From Bacillus thuringiensis (GTDB lineage Bacteria > Bacillota > Bacilli > Bacillales > Bacillaceae_G), in NCBI RefSeq assembly GCF_022095615.2, contig NZ_CP155559.1:2663501-2727500 (forward strand): 64,000 nucleotides of DNA, read 5' to 3'. The notes below the pieces were generated by a model, which saw nothing but the letters and a program-made list of their open reading frames with translations, did no database searches and was not told where the DNA came from. A program made the translations under genes and the position numbers. Below, one piece after another: positions 51,351 to 59,525 of the stretch. How positions within the stretch are numbered: position 1 is the first letter of the stretch; every line of letters starts with the position of its first letter.

Positions 51351-51494
51351 ATGAAATTTAAAGCATTCTTTTTAACTATCACTATTCAAAAACGTAAGCT
51401 TTCTCAGAAAGAAATTTTGCGAGAACAACACATTCAAACTATTATGAACGAAGTAAAAGAGCGTCAAGCCTCTTATTACAGCCGTCTTTTCTAA
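51351..51494 (+). CDS. yrzI: YrzI-family small protein, copy 4
   Basis: 47 residues, same as copy 3 except IMNEVKERQA. The spacer and ribosome binding site (AAAGGGG) are also duplicated, showing that the whole unit was copied, not only the gene. Confidence 0.88.
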   Translation: MKFKAFFLTITIQKRKLSQKEILREQHIQTIMNEVKERQASYYSRLF

Positions 51495-51519
51495 TTAACT
51501 TTTAAAGGGGTAATATGTA

Positions 51520-51663
51520 ATGAAATTTAAAGCATTCTTTTTAACTATCACTATTCAAAAACGTAAGCTTTCTCAGAAAGAAATTTTACGTGAACAACAC
51601 ATTCAAACTATTATGGGCGAAGTGAAAGAGCGTCAAGCTTTTTATTACAGCCGTCTTTTCTAA
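51520..51663 (+). CDS. yrzI: YrzI-family small protein, copy 5
   Basis: 47 residues, same as copies 3 and 4 except IMGEVKERQA and FYYSRLF. The upstream spacer is identical to that of copy 4. Few silent changes separate the three, so the duplications are recent. Confidence 0.88.
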   Translation: MKFKAFFLTITIQKRKLSQKEILREQHIQTIMGEVKERQAFYYSRLF

Positions 51664-51689
51664 ATAATTTATAAAGGAGCAAAAAACTA

Positions 51690-51830
51690 ATGAAATTTAA
51701 AGTATTCTTTTTAACCATTACGATTCAGAAAACTAAGTTTTCAGACAGTGAGATATTGCATGATCAACAAATTAATAAAGCTATGGAAGATGTAAAAGAA
51801 CGTCAAAGTCACTACTGTAGCCATCTATAA
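51690..51830 (+). CDS. yrzI: YrzI-family small protein, copy 6
   Basis: 46 residues: MKFKVFFLTITIQKTKFSDS, EILHDQQINKAMEDVKERQS, HYCSHL. Clearly related to the previous copies in its first third, but its end resembles copy 1 (CxHL). AAAGGAG precedes the ATG by about 10 nt. Confidence 0.87.
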   Translation: MKFKVFFLTITIQKTKFSDSEILHDQQINKAMEDVKERQSHYCSHL

Positions 51831-51855
51831 TTCCTTTCGAAAGGAGGAATGTATT

Positions 51856-51996
51856 ATGAAGTTTCACCTTTTCTTTTTAACAATCACAATTCAGAAAGAA
51901 ACCCTTTCTGAAACTGAATTAAAGCAAGAACAACAATATAAACAGATTATGGACGAAATTCGAGATCGTAGAAGCAAATACTATTCTCACCTATAA
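51856..51996 (+). CDS. yrzI: YrzI-family small protein, copy 7
   Basis: 46 residues: MKFHLFFLTITIQKETLSET, ELKQEQQYKQIMDEIRDRRS, KYYSHL. Last member of the array. AAAGGAGG lies about 7-8 nt upstream. Confidence 0.87.
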   Translation: MKFHLFFLTITIQKETLSETELKQEQQYKQIMDEIRDRRSKYYSHL

Positions 51997-52030
51997 ACCT
52001 TTAAAATATAAAAATTGAAAGGAGTCGATT

Positions 52031-52090
52031 ATGATGTTGATAGCACGTTCTAAAGAAATGATTTGGATAATTCAGAGGGATTCCACATAG
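52031..52090 (+). CDS. 19-aa ORF at the end of the yrzI array
   Basis: MMLIARSKEMIWIIQRDST with GAAAGGAG 6-7 nt before the ATG, 34 bp after yrzI copy 7. The strong ribosome binding site suggests that it is translated. In B. subtilis the yrzI mRNA carries a short ORF cut by the ribosome-dependent nuclease Rae1; this could be a counterpart in position, though not recognisably in sequence. A TATAGACAT / ATGTCTATA hairpin follows at about 52096-52122. Confidence 0.5.
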   Translation: MMLIARSKEMIWIIQRDST

Positions 52091-52189
52091 TTTTATAGAC
52101 ATTATATCACACAAGTATATGTCTATATTTGATATGTAATAAATATATAATAAAACTACATTTTCACACTTTTGACATTGAGTAATAAA

Positions 52190-52227
52190 CAAAAGATACA
52201 CCACTTAAAAAGCGGTGTATCTTTCTC
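52190..52227 (-). terminator. Terminator after the AI-2E gene
   Basis: AAAGATACACC (52192-52202) pairs with GGTGTATCTTT (52214-52224). Confidence 0.9.
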
Positions 52228-52235
52228 AACATATA

Positions 52236-53321
52236 CTATTTCCGATTACTTCGTTTCGTCTTAAACAATCTCACTAAGTTCGATACAACTGTTTTTGTTA
52301 CTGCATAAACTGGCACTGCTAAAATCATTCCGATAATTCCCGCAAAGTTACCTACCCCTAAAATTAAAATAATAATTGTTAGCGGGTGGATATTCAGTTT
52401 CGAACTCATAATACGCGGTGAAATGATGTTACTTTCAAACTGTTGTACAATTGTTACGATAATAATTACGTACAACGCTTGCATCGGAGATACGAACAGA
52501 CCTACAATAACAGCTGGTGCTGCACCGATAAATGGACCTAAGTTAGGAATGATATTTGTAAATGCTGCTATAATTCCTAAAACGAAAGCGTACGGTAAAT
52601 CGATAATTAAATAACCGATAAAAGTAAAAGCACCTACAAATATACAAACGAGCGCTTGTCCTTGAATATATGCAGATAATGTTTCGTTCGTTTCCTTAAT
52701 AATACGAAGTCCTTCTTCACGGTAAGACTCAGGTAATAAACTAACTGCTTTCCCTGGAAACGCATGTCCATCTTTAAACATATAAAATAAAATGAACGGT
52801 ACTGTAAAGATAACTAATGCGACGTTCGTTATAATACCAAATAAAGCCGTTGCACTCGACGTAATTGTGTTTGGTATATCCTTTAAGTATTCAATTGCAT
52901 TTTTTTCAATTGTTTCAATGGAAACATAGTTTTGTGTAGATAACCATTCAAACAATCTATGATGGGATAAATCTTGTATGTATACTTTTCCCTCTTTTAT
53001 ATAACTTGGCATATTTTTTACTAAATCCATTAGCTGTTGTGAGATCGTTGGAACAACTACCCCAACTCCAACCGCAGTTAATGTTATAATAAAAAGATAT
53101 AACAGTAATATCGCTAAATTTCTAGGTACTTTTTTCTCCTCCAAAAAGACTAATACAGGATTAAATATAAAGTATAAAAATAACGCGATTAAGATTGGGA
53201 AAAACAATGTTGATATGAAGATACCAATCGGTTGAAATAGAAACGATATTTTTGTGCAAATAAATATGATCGCTACAACCATTAGCACTTCTAATGTCCA
53301 AAAGTGCACTTTCGATTTCAA
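52236..53321 (-). CDS. AI-2E family transporter
   Basis: 361 residues with about eight membrane helices and the soluble region SQQLMDLVKNMPSYIKEGKV between helices 3 and 4. The C-terminal ITNIIPNLGPFIGAAP-like segment (FTNIIPNLGPFIGAAPAVIV) and QQFESNIISPRIMSSKLNIH are family signatures. Such proteins include Na+/H+ antiporters and putative exporters in Bacillus; AI-2 export is a label, not an assignment here. Monocistronic. Confidence 0.92.
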   Translation of the reverse strand: MKSKVHFWTLEVLMVVAIIFICTKISFLFQPIGIFISTLFFPILIALFLYFIFNPVLVFLEEKKVPRNLAILLLYLFIITLTAVGVGVVVPTISQQLMDLVKNMPSYIKEGKVYIQDLSHHRLFEWLSTQNYVSIETIEKNAIEYLKDIPNTITSSATALFGIITNVALVIFTVPFILFYMFKDGHAFPGKAVSLLPESYREEGLRIIKETNETLSAYIQGQALVCIFVGAFTFIGYLIIDLPYAFVLGIIAAFTNIIPNLGPFIGAAPAVIVGLFVSPMQALYVIIIVTIVQQFESNIISPRIMSSKLNIHPLTIIILILGVGNFAGIIGMILAVPVYAVTKTVVSNLVRLFKTKRSNRK

Positions 53322-53469
53322 AAAACATCCTCCTTTAAACTAGCACTTCTCTTCATTGTACCAAAATAAGCAACAATTTCACATAATATTTTCCTTTACA
53401 ATATTCCAAAATACCAATAAATACACTACAATAAGAATACATACAAATTTGTAGGTAAAGGTGATAAAA

Positions 53470-54291
53470 ATGACACAATGCATCATTTGCAGAAAAGATA
53501 CGAAAGAACTTAGTGAACAATATGTCATCCCAGAAATATTATGTGGATATTATTTCACAAACTCATTTTGTGATACTTGTCATGAACAGATGACAACAAA
53601 TATTGATCGTCCTTTAATTCGGCATAAATTAAGTCAATTTAAGATTGAGCAAATGAAAAGACAGATTGACTCCCCCCTCTATACGAATGAGCATGGTGAG
53701 GAACTTGCAGCGGCTGAGACAGATGTTGTAGAAGTAAGTGATGAAATACTTTATTCCAATGCATTAATTATGAAACTATGTAAAAAGCACGATATTTCAC
53801 TACATAATGAAATTTGGAAAGAAGAACGTGTAACGAAAGTAGCTAGCTCTATTCAACGTGAATTACTTTTAGATAACCGCAAATACAAGATGAGCGTATT
53901 AAAAATGGCTTATACTTTCGCTGTACAAGCTGTTGATGGCTATTTTGAAGATCCAGATGCGATTGATATTTCTAATATTTTATCAAATGCCGACTTCATG
54001 GAATTAAAAGAAAAGAGCATTGTACGCGATTTAAGCAAAAGTTCTTTATGGAATACATTAAATACAAATAGTGAAAACCATTACTTTATTTTATTAAGTG
54101 ATAAAGATGGCCTGTTCTGCTTCATTCGTCTATTTGATATCTTTGATGTTGTCGTTCATTTATCAGAAAAAAGATATGAACTTTCATCACCCATTGTCGG
54201 TGTAAATAATGTAAATAAGCAGGAATTTTATATCCAAACTTTAAAACAGTATATGGATGGGCTATTTAAAGAAACAACCCCTTCGATTTAA
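53470..54291 (+). CDS. HNH-like zinc-ribbon protein, unknown function
   Basis: 273 residues. The N-terminus CIICRKDTKELSEQYVIPEI, then FCDTCHEQM, matches the frame of HNH nucleases (CxxC - hVIP - CxxC), but the catalytic His is Tyr (QYVIP) and the second half is short. The rest (~60-273) is helical and unrecognised. It may bind nucleic acid without cutting. AAAGGTG precedes ATG 53470; the frame start at GTG 53461 lies in it. Confidence 0.68.
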   Translation: MTQCIICRKDTKELSEQYVIPEILCGYYFTNSFCDTCHEQMTTNIDRPLIRHKLSQFKIEQMKRQIDSPLYTNEHGEELAAAETDVVEVSDEILYSNALIMKLCKKHDISLHNEIWKEERVTKVASSIQRELLLDNRKYKMSVLKMAYTFAVQAVDGYFEDPDAIDISNILSNADFMELKEKSIVRDLSKSSLWNTLNTNSENHYFILLSDKDGLFCFIRLFDIFDVVVHLSEKRYELSSPIVGVNNVNKQEFYIQTLKQYMDGLFKETTPSI

Positions 54292-54339
54292 TTGAAATCA
54301 GAACATACGGTCTCCTTTCTTGATGAAAAGACACTGTGT

Positions 54340-54345
54340 TATAAT
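54340..54345 (+). promoter_or_regulatory. Extended -10 promoter of putative antitoxin RNA
   Basis: TGTTATAAT: a full TG-extended -10 (TATAAT at 54340-54345). The -35 is weak, which extended -10 promoters tolerate. Transcription would start near 54352 towards the toxin gene. Confidence 0.55.
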
Positions 54346-54399
54346 GAGTATGAAAAGAACAATACAATCACATAAACTAATTATTAATTGTATATAAAT

Positions 54400-54434
54400 A
54401 AAAAAGACTAGTGTGCGGCTACACACTAGTCCAC
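54400..54434 (-). terminator. Terminator of the putative toxin mRNA
   Basis: On the minus strand GACTAGTGTG pairs with CACACTAGTC around a 6-nt loop, followed by TTTTTTATTT. No T-run on the plus strand. Confidence 0.8.
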
Positions 54435-54484
54435 GTAACCTAGCAGATTGGATTGTTCATTTATCCTATTTGTTTCTTACAAAC

Positions 54485-54528
54485 AAAACAACCCACATTC
54501 TATTGGCATAGGTGGGTTGTTATTTTTT
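54485..54528. terminator. Bidirectional terminator at the toxin stop
   Basis: AACAACCCAC (54487-54496) pairs with GTGGGTTGTT (54512-54521), with T-rich tails on both strands (TATTTTTT plus, TTGTTTG minus). Confidence 0.82.
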
Positions 54529-54612
54529 GAGCTTGTCTATTAAAACGACGACGAACGTTAACAATGCAACGAGAAACAGTCCACCTTGCAATAACAACGC
54601 TATTTCACTCAC
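54520..54612 (-). CDS. Putative holin-like type I toxin, 30 aa
   Basis: MSEIALLLQGGLFLVALLTF then VVVLIDKLKK: one membrane helix and a basic tail, the pattern of 'putative holin-like toxin' and BsrE/BsrG-type peptides (GxFxxALLTxxxxLI). GTG 54612 has GGAGGGGGGTG about 7 nt upstream. That site is locked in a hairpin: CTCC pairs with GGAG and ATTATCAC with GTGATAAT (54615-54649). The mRNA's 5' segment (54644-54660) can also pair with its 3' end (54448-54465) over ~17 bp. Such long 5'-3' contacts are typical of type I toxin mRNAs. Toxicity untested. Confidence 0.65.
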   Translation of the reverse strand: MSEIALLLQGGLFLVALLTFVVVLIDKLKK

Positions 54613-54682
54613 TTATTATCACCCCCCTCCTACTCGGAGAAGTGATAATTGAACAACCAACCGTACCTTAAGTTACTATTTA

Positions 54683-54691
54683 ATTTTACCA
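54683..54691 (-). promoter_or_regulatory. Extended -10 promoter of the toxin gene
   Basis: TGGTAAAAT on the minus strand; transcription would start near 54676, giving a ~275-nt mRNA ending at the 54400-54434 hairpin. The -35 is poor. Confidence 0.5.
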
Positions 54692-54713
54692 TATTTTCTA
54701 ATAGTTTACGATG

Positions 54714-54749
54714 AAAACCCGCAAGTGATTTACTTGCGAGTTTTTTTAT
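54714..54749 (-). terminator. Terminator after ssuD
   Basis: AAAACCCGCAAGT pairs with ACTTGCGAGTTTT (one wobble), with T-run on the plus strand and A-run-derived U-tract on the minus. Confidence 0.85.
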
Positions 54750-54755
54750 TTCTCA

Positions 54756-55868
54756 TTATTTTTTTAGTGCAAATGCATCAGCTATCATTTCGCCAACAAT
54801 TTTCTTTTCTTGCTCCTTTTCTTCTTTCAATAAAGGAAATAACAGTTCTGCCACTTCATATGCTTCTTCTAAATGAGGATATCCTGATAAAACAAACGTA
54901 TCAATTCCTAACGCTTCATATTCTTTTATTCTTTCTGCTACTGTATACGGATCCCCAACAAGCGCAGTACCTGCACCACCTCTTACAAGCCCGATGCCAG
55001 CCCATAAGTTAGGACTTATCTCTAACGACTCCCTCGTACCTTTATTTAAATGAGTCATTCGTTTTTGACCAACTGAATCATATCTTGCAAATGTCTTTTG
55101 AGCAAGCTCAATTGTTTCGTTATCTACATATTGAATTAAACGTTCTGCCTCTTCCCATGCTTCTTCTTCTGTCTCTCTTACAATTACATGTAACCTGATG
55201 CCGAATCGCACCTTACGCCCCTTCCCTTCCGCAAGTTTTTTTACTTCATCTATTTTTTCTTTCACTTGCGCTGGCGGCTCTCCCCACGTTAAATATACAT
55301 TACTATGTTCAGCCGCCACTTCTTTACCTGCAGCAGACGATCCGCCAAAATAAATTGGTGGATACGGTGTTTGAACCGGAGGAAATACAACTTTACTATC
55401 CGTAACTTTAATATGCTTTCCTTCTAAAGAGATCGTTTCACCTTGTAAGGTCGATTTCCAAACTTTTAAAAATTCATCCGCTGCTTCATATCTTTCATCA
55501 TGTTCCAGATATAATCCATCGCCTTGCAATTCAACAGGATCTCCTCCAGCTACTACATTAATAAGTAACCTCCCATCTGAAATTCTATCAAATGTTGATG
55601 CCATCCTCGCTGCAACTGTCGGTGACATAAGTCCTGGTCTAACTGCTACTAAAAATTTTAATTTCTCTGTTTCGGCTGCAAGTGCAGATGCTAATACCCA
55701 TGGATCTTCACACCCTTGACCAGTTGGAAGTAACACACCTGTATATCCTAAGTAATCAGCTGCCTGTGCAACTTGCTTATAATAACCATATTCAGCTGCC
55801 CTTCCTCTTTTTGTCGTCCCTAAATATCGACCATCTCCATAAGCTGGAATAAACCATAACAATTCCAT
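54756..55868 (-). CDS. ssuD: FMNH2-dependent alkanesulfonate monooxygenase
   Basis: 370 residues of the luciferase-like fold: [60 protein letters not shown] and [20 protein letters not shown] are SsuD signatures. It oxidises alkanesulfonates to aldehyde and sulfite with FMNH2 supplied by a reductase; no reductase gene is in the window. ATG 55868 has AAGGGGTG 9 nt upstream. Last gene of ssuBACD. The tail is Glu/Lys-rich and slightly extended. Confidence 0.95.
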   Translation of the reverse strand: MELLWFIPAYGDGRYLGTTKRGRAAEYGYYKQVAQAADYLGYTGVLLPTGQGCEDPWVLASALAAETEKLKFLVAVRPGLMSPTVAARMASTFDRISDGRLLINVVAGGDPVELQGDGLYLEHDERYEAADEFLKVWKSTLQGETISLEGKHIKVTDSKVVFPPVQTPYPPIYFGGSSAAGKEVAAEHSNVYLTWGEPPAQVKEKIDEVKKLAEGKGRKVRFGIRLHVIVRETEEEAWEEAERLIQYVDNETIELAQKTFARYDSVGQKRMTHLNKGTRESLEISPNLWAGIGLVRGGAGTALVGDPYTVAERIKEYEALGIDTFVLSGYPHLEEAYEVAELLFPLLKEEKEQEKKIVGEMIADAFALKK

Positions 55869-55944
55869 ATCTTTACACACCCCTTATTTATATTAAAGCG
55901 TATACTAAAATACTCTATATAAATTACCCCTAATAATTTATATG

Positions 55945-56793
55945 TTAATTCCCTGTCTCTCCTTTAAAATTATCTCGCCATCTTAAGAATTTCACTTCTA
56001 GTAAACGTACGAGTGAATCAGAAAACTTCCCAACGAATGCAAAGATAATAATACCGACAAATACAATATCTGTATTTGAAAATTGCCTTGCATCCATAAT
56101 CATATAGCCAATACCTTCTGTAGATCCCATAAGTTCTGCTACTACTAAACTCACCCATGCAACTCCTAAGGACAATCTTGCACCGAGTAATAGGTTCGGC
56201 AATGCTGATGGTAAAATTAATTTCGTAATTAATTTTCTTCTACTAAACTCTAACACTCTCGCAACATCAAATAACTTTGAATCTACACCTCGTATTCCTA
56301 AAAACGCGTTAACGTATAAAGGAAAAAATGCACCATCTGCAATTAATAACACTTTCGATGTTTCGCCAAAGCCGAACCATAATACGAAAAGCGGTGCCAC
56401 AGCTAAATGAGGTACAGTTCGTAACATTTGTACTGACGGATCTAAATATTGCTCACTTCTCGTTGAAAATCCAACAATCGTTCCTAAAATAATTCCTAAA
56501 CTTCCGCCGATAAAGAAACCAGCCGCAGCCCTGAATACACTAATACTTAAATGACCGAATAACTCTCCTGTTTTTATAAGTTCTTGAAAAGCTAGAATTA
56601 TATGTAATGGCGTCGGTAAAACTGTTTTAGAAACTAAATCGAATACGCCGGCTAACTGCCAAATAATTAATACGATAATCGGTATAGTAATCGCCCTTAC
56701 TAGCACTTTTACATTCGTCTTTCGCTCTTTCTTTACATTGTTTTTGCCAATCGTTATACTCGCCCTTTTCATAACCGCTTTCGTATTCTCCAA
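55945..56793 (-). CDS. ssuC: Alkanesulfonate ABC transporter permease
   Basis: 282 residues, six membrane helices after a basic N-terminus. The EAA loop is FDVARVLEFSRRKLITKLIL then PSALPNLLLGARLSLGVAWV, typical for SsuC/TauC permeases. Sits 16 bp from ssuA and upstream of ssuD. Confidence 0.93.
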   Translation of the reverse strand: MENTKAVMKRASITIGKNNVKKERKTNVKVLVRAITIPIIVLIIWQLAGVFDLVSKTVLPTPLHIILAFQELIKTGELFGHLSISVFRAAAGFFIGGSLGIILGTIVGFSTRSEQYLDPSVQMLRTVPHLAVAPLFVLWFGFGETSKVLLIADGAFFPLYVNAFLGIRGVDSKLFDVARVLEFSRRKLITKLILPSALPNLLLGARLSLGVAWVSLVVAELMGSTEGIGYMIMDARQFSNTDIVFVGIIIFAFVGKFSDSLVRLLEVKFLRWRDNFKGETGN

Positions 56794-56809
56794 TTTATAA
56801 AACCTCTTT

Positions 56810-57796
56810 TCACTTCGCCTTTAATGCTTTTTCTACGAAAGAATTATCTACAACTTTATGTGTCTTTATTTCTTTCTTTATAGAACCGAGCTTAAATTGA
56901 AAATCTGCTGTCTTTTGTTGTTCTGCTATTATTTCTTTCGTTACTGGAACTAAAATGGGTTTGTCATGATTAAACACTTCTTTTACAATCTCTGCATCTA
57001 TCTTCTTGGTTGAAGTATATATTTTTATTGCTTCATCCAAATTTTCATCTTGCCATATGCGTGCTTTTTCATAAATTTTGAGGAATTTCTCAACTAACTC
57101 TGGATGTTCTTTCGCAAACTTTGTTCTTGTTATTAAAAACTCTGGTGAAGAAACATTCAATGTGTCACCATCTGCAATCACCTTCGCTTCTTTATTTACC
57201 GTATGTAACGATATGAAAGGATCCCAAATTGCCCATGCATCTACTGTTCCTGATTCAAATGCTGGCTGTGCTTCATCTGGTTGTAACTGAATAACATTTA
57301 CATCTTTTGCATTGATACCTTCCTTATCTAGTGCTCGATACAATAAATTAAAAGCGCTACTTCCTTTTGCAACTGCAATTTTTTTACCTTTTAATTCTTT
57401 TACACTCGTAATCTTGCTATCTTTTTGTATAAGAATTCCTGTTCCTTTTGTTGCATAACTTGTATTAGCGATTTCGGTAAATTCAATACCTGCTGCTTGC
57501 GCGGAAATAACTGGGGAGTTCCCAACTTCACCAAAGTCTAATCGATTCGATGCGATAGCCTCAAAATAGGGAGGCCCGCTTTGAAACTCCGTCCATTTCA
57601 CTTTAACCCCTTCTTTTTTAAACTCTTCTTCAAACCATCCTTTTTTCTGTGCGAGTAATAGTGGACTTAATCCTTGCTGTATACCAATTTGTACTGTTAT
57701 ATCTTCCTTCTTACTACTCGCTGTGCTTTTTTCACATCCGAATAAAAATAAAGAAATAGCTAAAGCAAAAGAAAGAACTTTGATTTTCTTATACAT
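56810..57796 (-). CDS. ssuA: Alkanesulfonate-binding lipoprotein
   Basis: 328 residues. Lipobox LFGC (Cys21), then an aliphatic sulfonate-binding domain: IGIQQGLSPLLLAQKKGWFE, LDFGEVGNSPVISAQAAGIE, KGKKIAVAKGSSAFNLLYRA and VDAWAIWDPF. Delivers sulfonates to SsuC. Second gene of the operon. Confidence 0.94.
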   Translation of the reverse strand: MYKKIKVLSFALAISLFLFGCEKSTASSKKEDITVQIGIQQGLSPLLLAQKKGWFEEEFKKEGVKVKWTEFQSGPPYFEAIASNRLDFGEVGNSPVISAQAAGIEFTEIANTSYATKGTGILIQKDSKITSVKELKGKKIAVAKGSSAFNLLYRALDKEGINAKDVNVIQLQPDEAQPAFESGTVDAWAIWDPFISLHTVNKEAKVIADGDTLNVSSPEFLITRTKFAKEHPELVEKFLKIYEKARIWQDENLDEAIKIYTSTKKIDAEIVKEVFNHDKPILVPVTKEIIAEQQKTADFQFKLGSIKKEIKTHKVVDNSFVEKALKAK

Positions 57797-57813
57797 ATAT
57801 ACTCACTCTTTCT

Positions 57814-58569
57814 CTATATACTTGTTTGAATTAGTCCCCCGTGTTCAAACTGCTGTAATACTTTCTTTCGAATTTCTTGGAATGACTCCGAAGTTTTACT
57901 ACGCGGATAAGGTAAATTATTTTCAATCACTTTATGTATTTTTCCAGGCTTTGCACTCATAATAATAATTCGATTCGAAAGATATATGGCTTCGTCTATA
58001 TCATGTGTAACGAATATCATTGTCGTCTTTTTTTGTTCCCAAATGTTGAGCAGCACTTCTTGCAAATGACTTCGGGTAAACGCATCAAGTGCGCCAAATG
58101 GTTCATCAAGCAATAATACATTCGGATCCCTTAGCAATGCTCTTGCAATCGCAACACGTTGTGACATCCCGCCTGATATTTCTTTCGGATATGATTTTTC
58201 AAAACCGTCTAACCGGACGATTTCAACCCAGTCTTTCACCTTATCCTTCACATACTTATCTTTTAATGACAAATCAGCTGCAATATTCTCTTCGACTGTT
58301 AACCATGGAAACAGACGGTGTTCTTGAAATATAAACCCTTGCTTCTTACTCGGTTTTGTTATGTGCTCCCCATCAATAATGACTTCACCTTCAAAATCGC
58401 TGTCTAAACCTGCAATAGTTTTTAATAGTGTGCTTTTTCCGCAACCACTCGGACCAATTACTGTAACAAAATCCCCTTTTTCTAATTGGAAATTAATATC
58501 TTCTAATACTTGAACAGTACCAGTTTGTTTCGAAAAATATTTTGATACTCCATCAATTGAAACAGTCAT
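57814..58569 (-). CDS. ssuB: Alkanesulfonate ABC transporter ATPase
   Basis: 251 residues. Walker [13 protein letters not shown] (39-50), Q-loop [14 protein letters not shown], signature [15 protein letters not shown], Walker [17 protein letters not shown] and H-loop [12 protein letters not shown]: complete nitrate/sulfonate-type ATPase. First gene of the ssuBACD operon, with AAGGAGGGGG before the ATG and a 14-bp palindrome in its leader. Confidence 0.95.
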   Translation of the reverse strand: MTVSIDGVSKYFSKQTGTVQVLEDINFQLEKGDFVTVIGPSGCGKSTLLKTIAGLDSDFEGEVIIDGEHITKPSKKQGFIFQEHRLFPWLTVEENIAADLSLKDKYVKDKVKDWVEIVRLDGFEKSYPKEISGGMSQRVAIARALLRDPNVLLLDEPFGALDAFTRSHLQEVLLNIWEQKKTTMIFVTHDIDEAIYLSNRIIIMSAKPGKIHKVIENNLPYPRSKTSESFQEIRKKVLQQFEHGGLIQTSI

Positions 58570-58590
58570 TTTTCCCCCTCCTTGAAATGA

Positions 58591-58604
58591 TTCATTTAAA
58601 TGAA
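58591..58604 (-). promoter_or_regulatory. Palindrome in the ssu leader
   Basis: TTCATTTAAATGAA is a perfect 14-bp palindrome 21 bp before ssuB, between the upstream terminator and the ribosome binding site. A candidate operator for sulfur control (CymR/CysL-like control is known for ssu in B. subtilis), not proven. Confidence 0.4.
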
Positions 58605-58625
58605 CAGAATCCGTATTTATGCAAT

Positions 58626-58674
58626 AAAAAAACCAAAGGCATTTTATCTAATGATAAAATGCCTTTGGTTTTTC
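58626..58674 (-). terminator. Terminator after the 58797 gene
   Basis: 21-bp stem: 58628-58648 pairs with 58653-58673 (AAAAACCAAAGG / CCTTTGGTTTTT at the base), loop of 4 nt. Confidence 0.92.
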
Positions 58675-58796
58675 CAATCAGCAATACGTAATGGAATTAA
58701 GTACATATTATACAAATATTTCCGATAAGTCAACTCGGTTTTATTAAAACATACGTATGATTTGTTTGAACATCTTGAATGTTGTTTATTTGAAAA

Positions 58797-59525
58797 CTAT
58801 TTTTTATGGTCCTTAATCCACTGTAGCCAATAAGAAAACTCACATGCCAAATGCATTTGATGCGATTTAATAAGGCTATTAGGACAAAGTGCTGGAAACT
58901 CTACAACTAGACTTACTTCTATTCCAGTATCTGTATCTTTGAATTGATGTCGAACTCCACCAATAGTAGTACCGTCTTTCATACGTGCAACACCTGTTGA
59001 TTGGTATTGATAAGACTTATCTCTAGGTGTCTTCAATCCCGTTTCGTCACCATAAACAATAAAAAATTGAACCGGAAACGGAGAATTACCAGTAGTTTCA
59101 ATAACCTCTAATTCATTTTCCCCAAAGGGTCTTAGTACATAGTGATCAGGACAAGCTGATAAATTCACTTGATCATTTTCACGTGATTGTTCAAGCATAA
59201 AACTATCAATTCCATTTATCGCCTCTTCTGCTGTAATCCCGTATAAATAGATACTTGTTTTTGAAAAACTTCGTCTATCGCCAGATAAAACAGTACAAAT
59301 ACGCATACCCATTTCACTTAATTTAAGTTTAGATTTTAACTTAGCATACATTTCATTGTATGAATAATTTAACTTTAGTTCCGTTAGTTTTTTTATCATA
59401 ACGTCTGTATCATTTAATTCCGGTTCTTTATGCCCTAATGTATTTAAAACTTTTTTAATACGTTCTCTTTTCCATTTTGTAAGTTGTTCATTCGAAATAT
59501 TGTTTCCATCGATAATAATTTTCAT
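58797..59525 (-). CDS. TetR-coupled hypothetical protein
   Basis: 242 residues, cytosolic, no recognised domain. Notable stretches: MKIIIDGNNISNEQLTKWKR, SNTLGHKEPELND-like helix, and the beta-rich PFPVQFFIVYGDETGLKTPR and GIEVSLVVEFPALCPNSLIK. The first ATG (59531) is too close to the ribosome binding site; ATG 59525 has AAGGAG 7 nt upstream and overlaps the TetR stop as ATGA. So it is translationally coupled to, and probably controlled by, that TetR protein. Confidence 0.7.
   Translation of the reverse strand: MKIIIDGNNISNEQLTKWKRERIKKVLNTLGHKEPELNDTDVMIKKLTELKLNYSYNEMYAKLKSKLKLSEMGMRICTVLSGDRRSFSKTSIYLYGITAEEAINGIDSFMLEQSRENDQVNLSACPDHYVLRPFGENELEVIETTGNSPFPVQFFIVYGDETGLKTPRDKSYQYQSTGVARMKDGTTIGGVRHQFKDTDTGIEVSLVVEFPALCPNSLIKSHQMHLACEFSYWLQWIKDHKK

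Larger units (their letters stand above)
54352..54530 (+). ncRNA. Putative antisense antitoxin RNA
   Basis: A transcript from the extended -10 at 54340 would run ~175 nt to the hairpin at 54487-54521 followed by TATTTTTT. It would be fully complementary to the 3' part of the toxin mRNA (54400-54528). Length and position match type I antitoxins such as RatA and SR4. No ORF of note in it. Predicted only. Confidence 0.5.

Noticed and set aside
50842..51996. CRISPR-like or satellite repeat
   Set aside because: The ~169-bp periodicity is due to duplicated yrzI genes with intact frames and ribosome binding sites, not to spacer-repeat structure.
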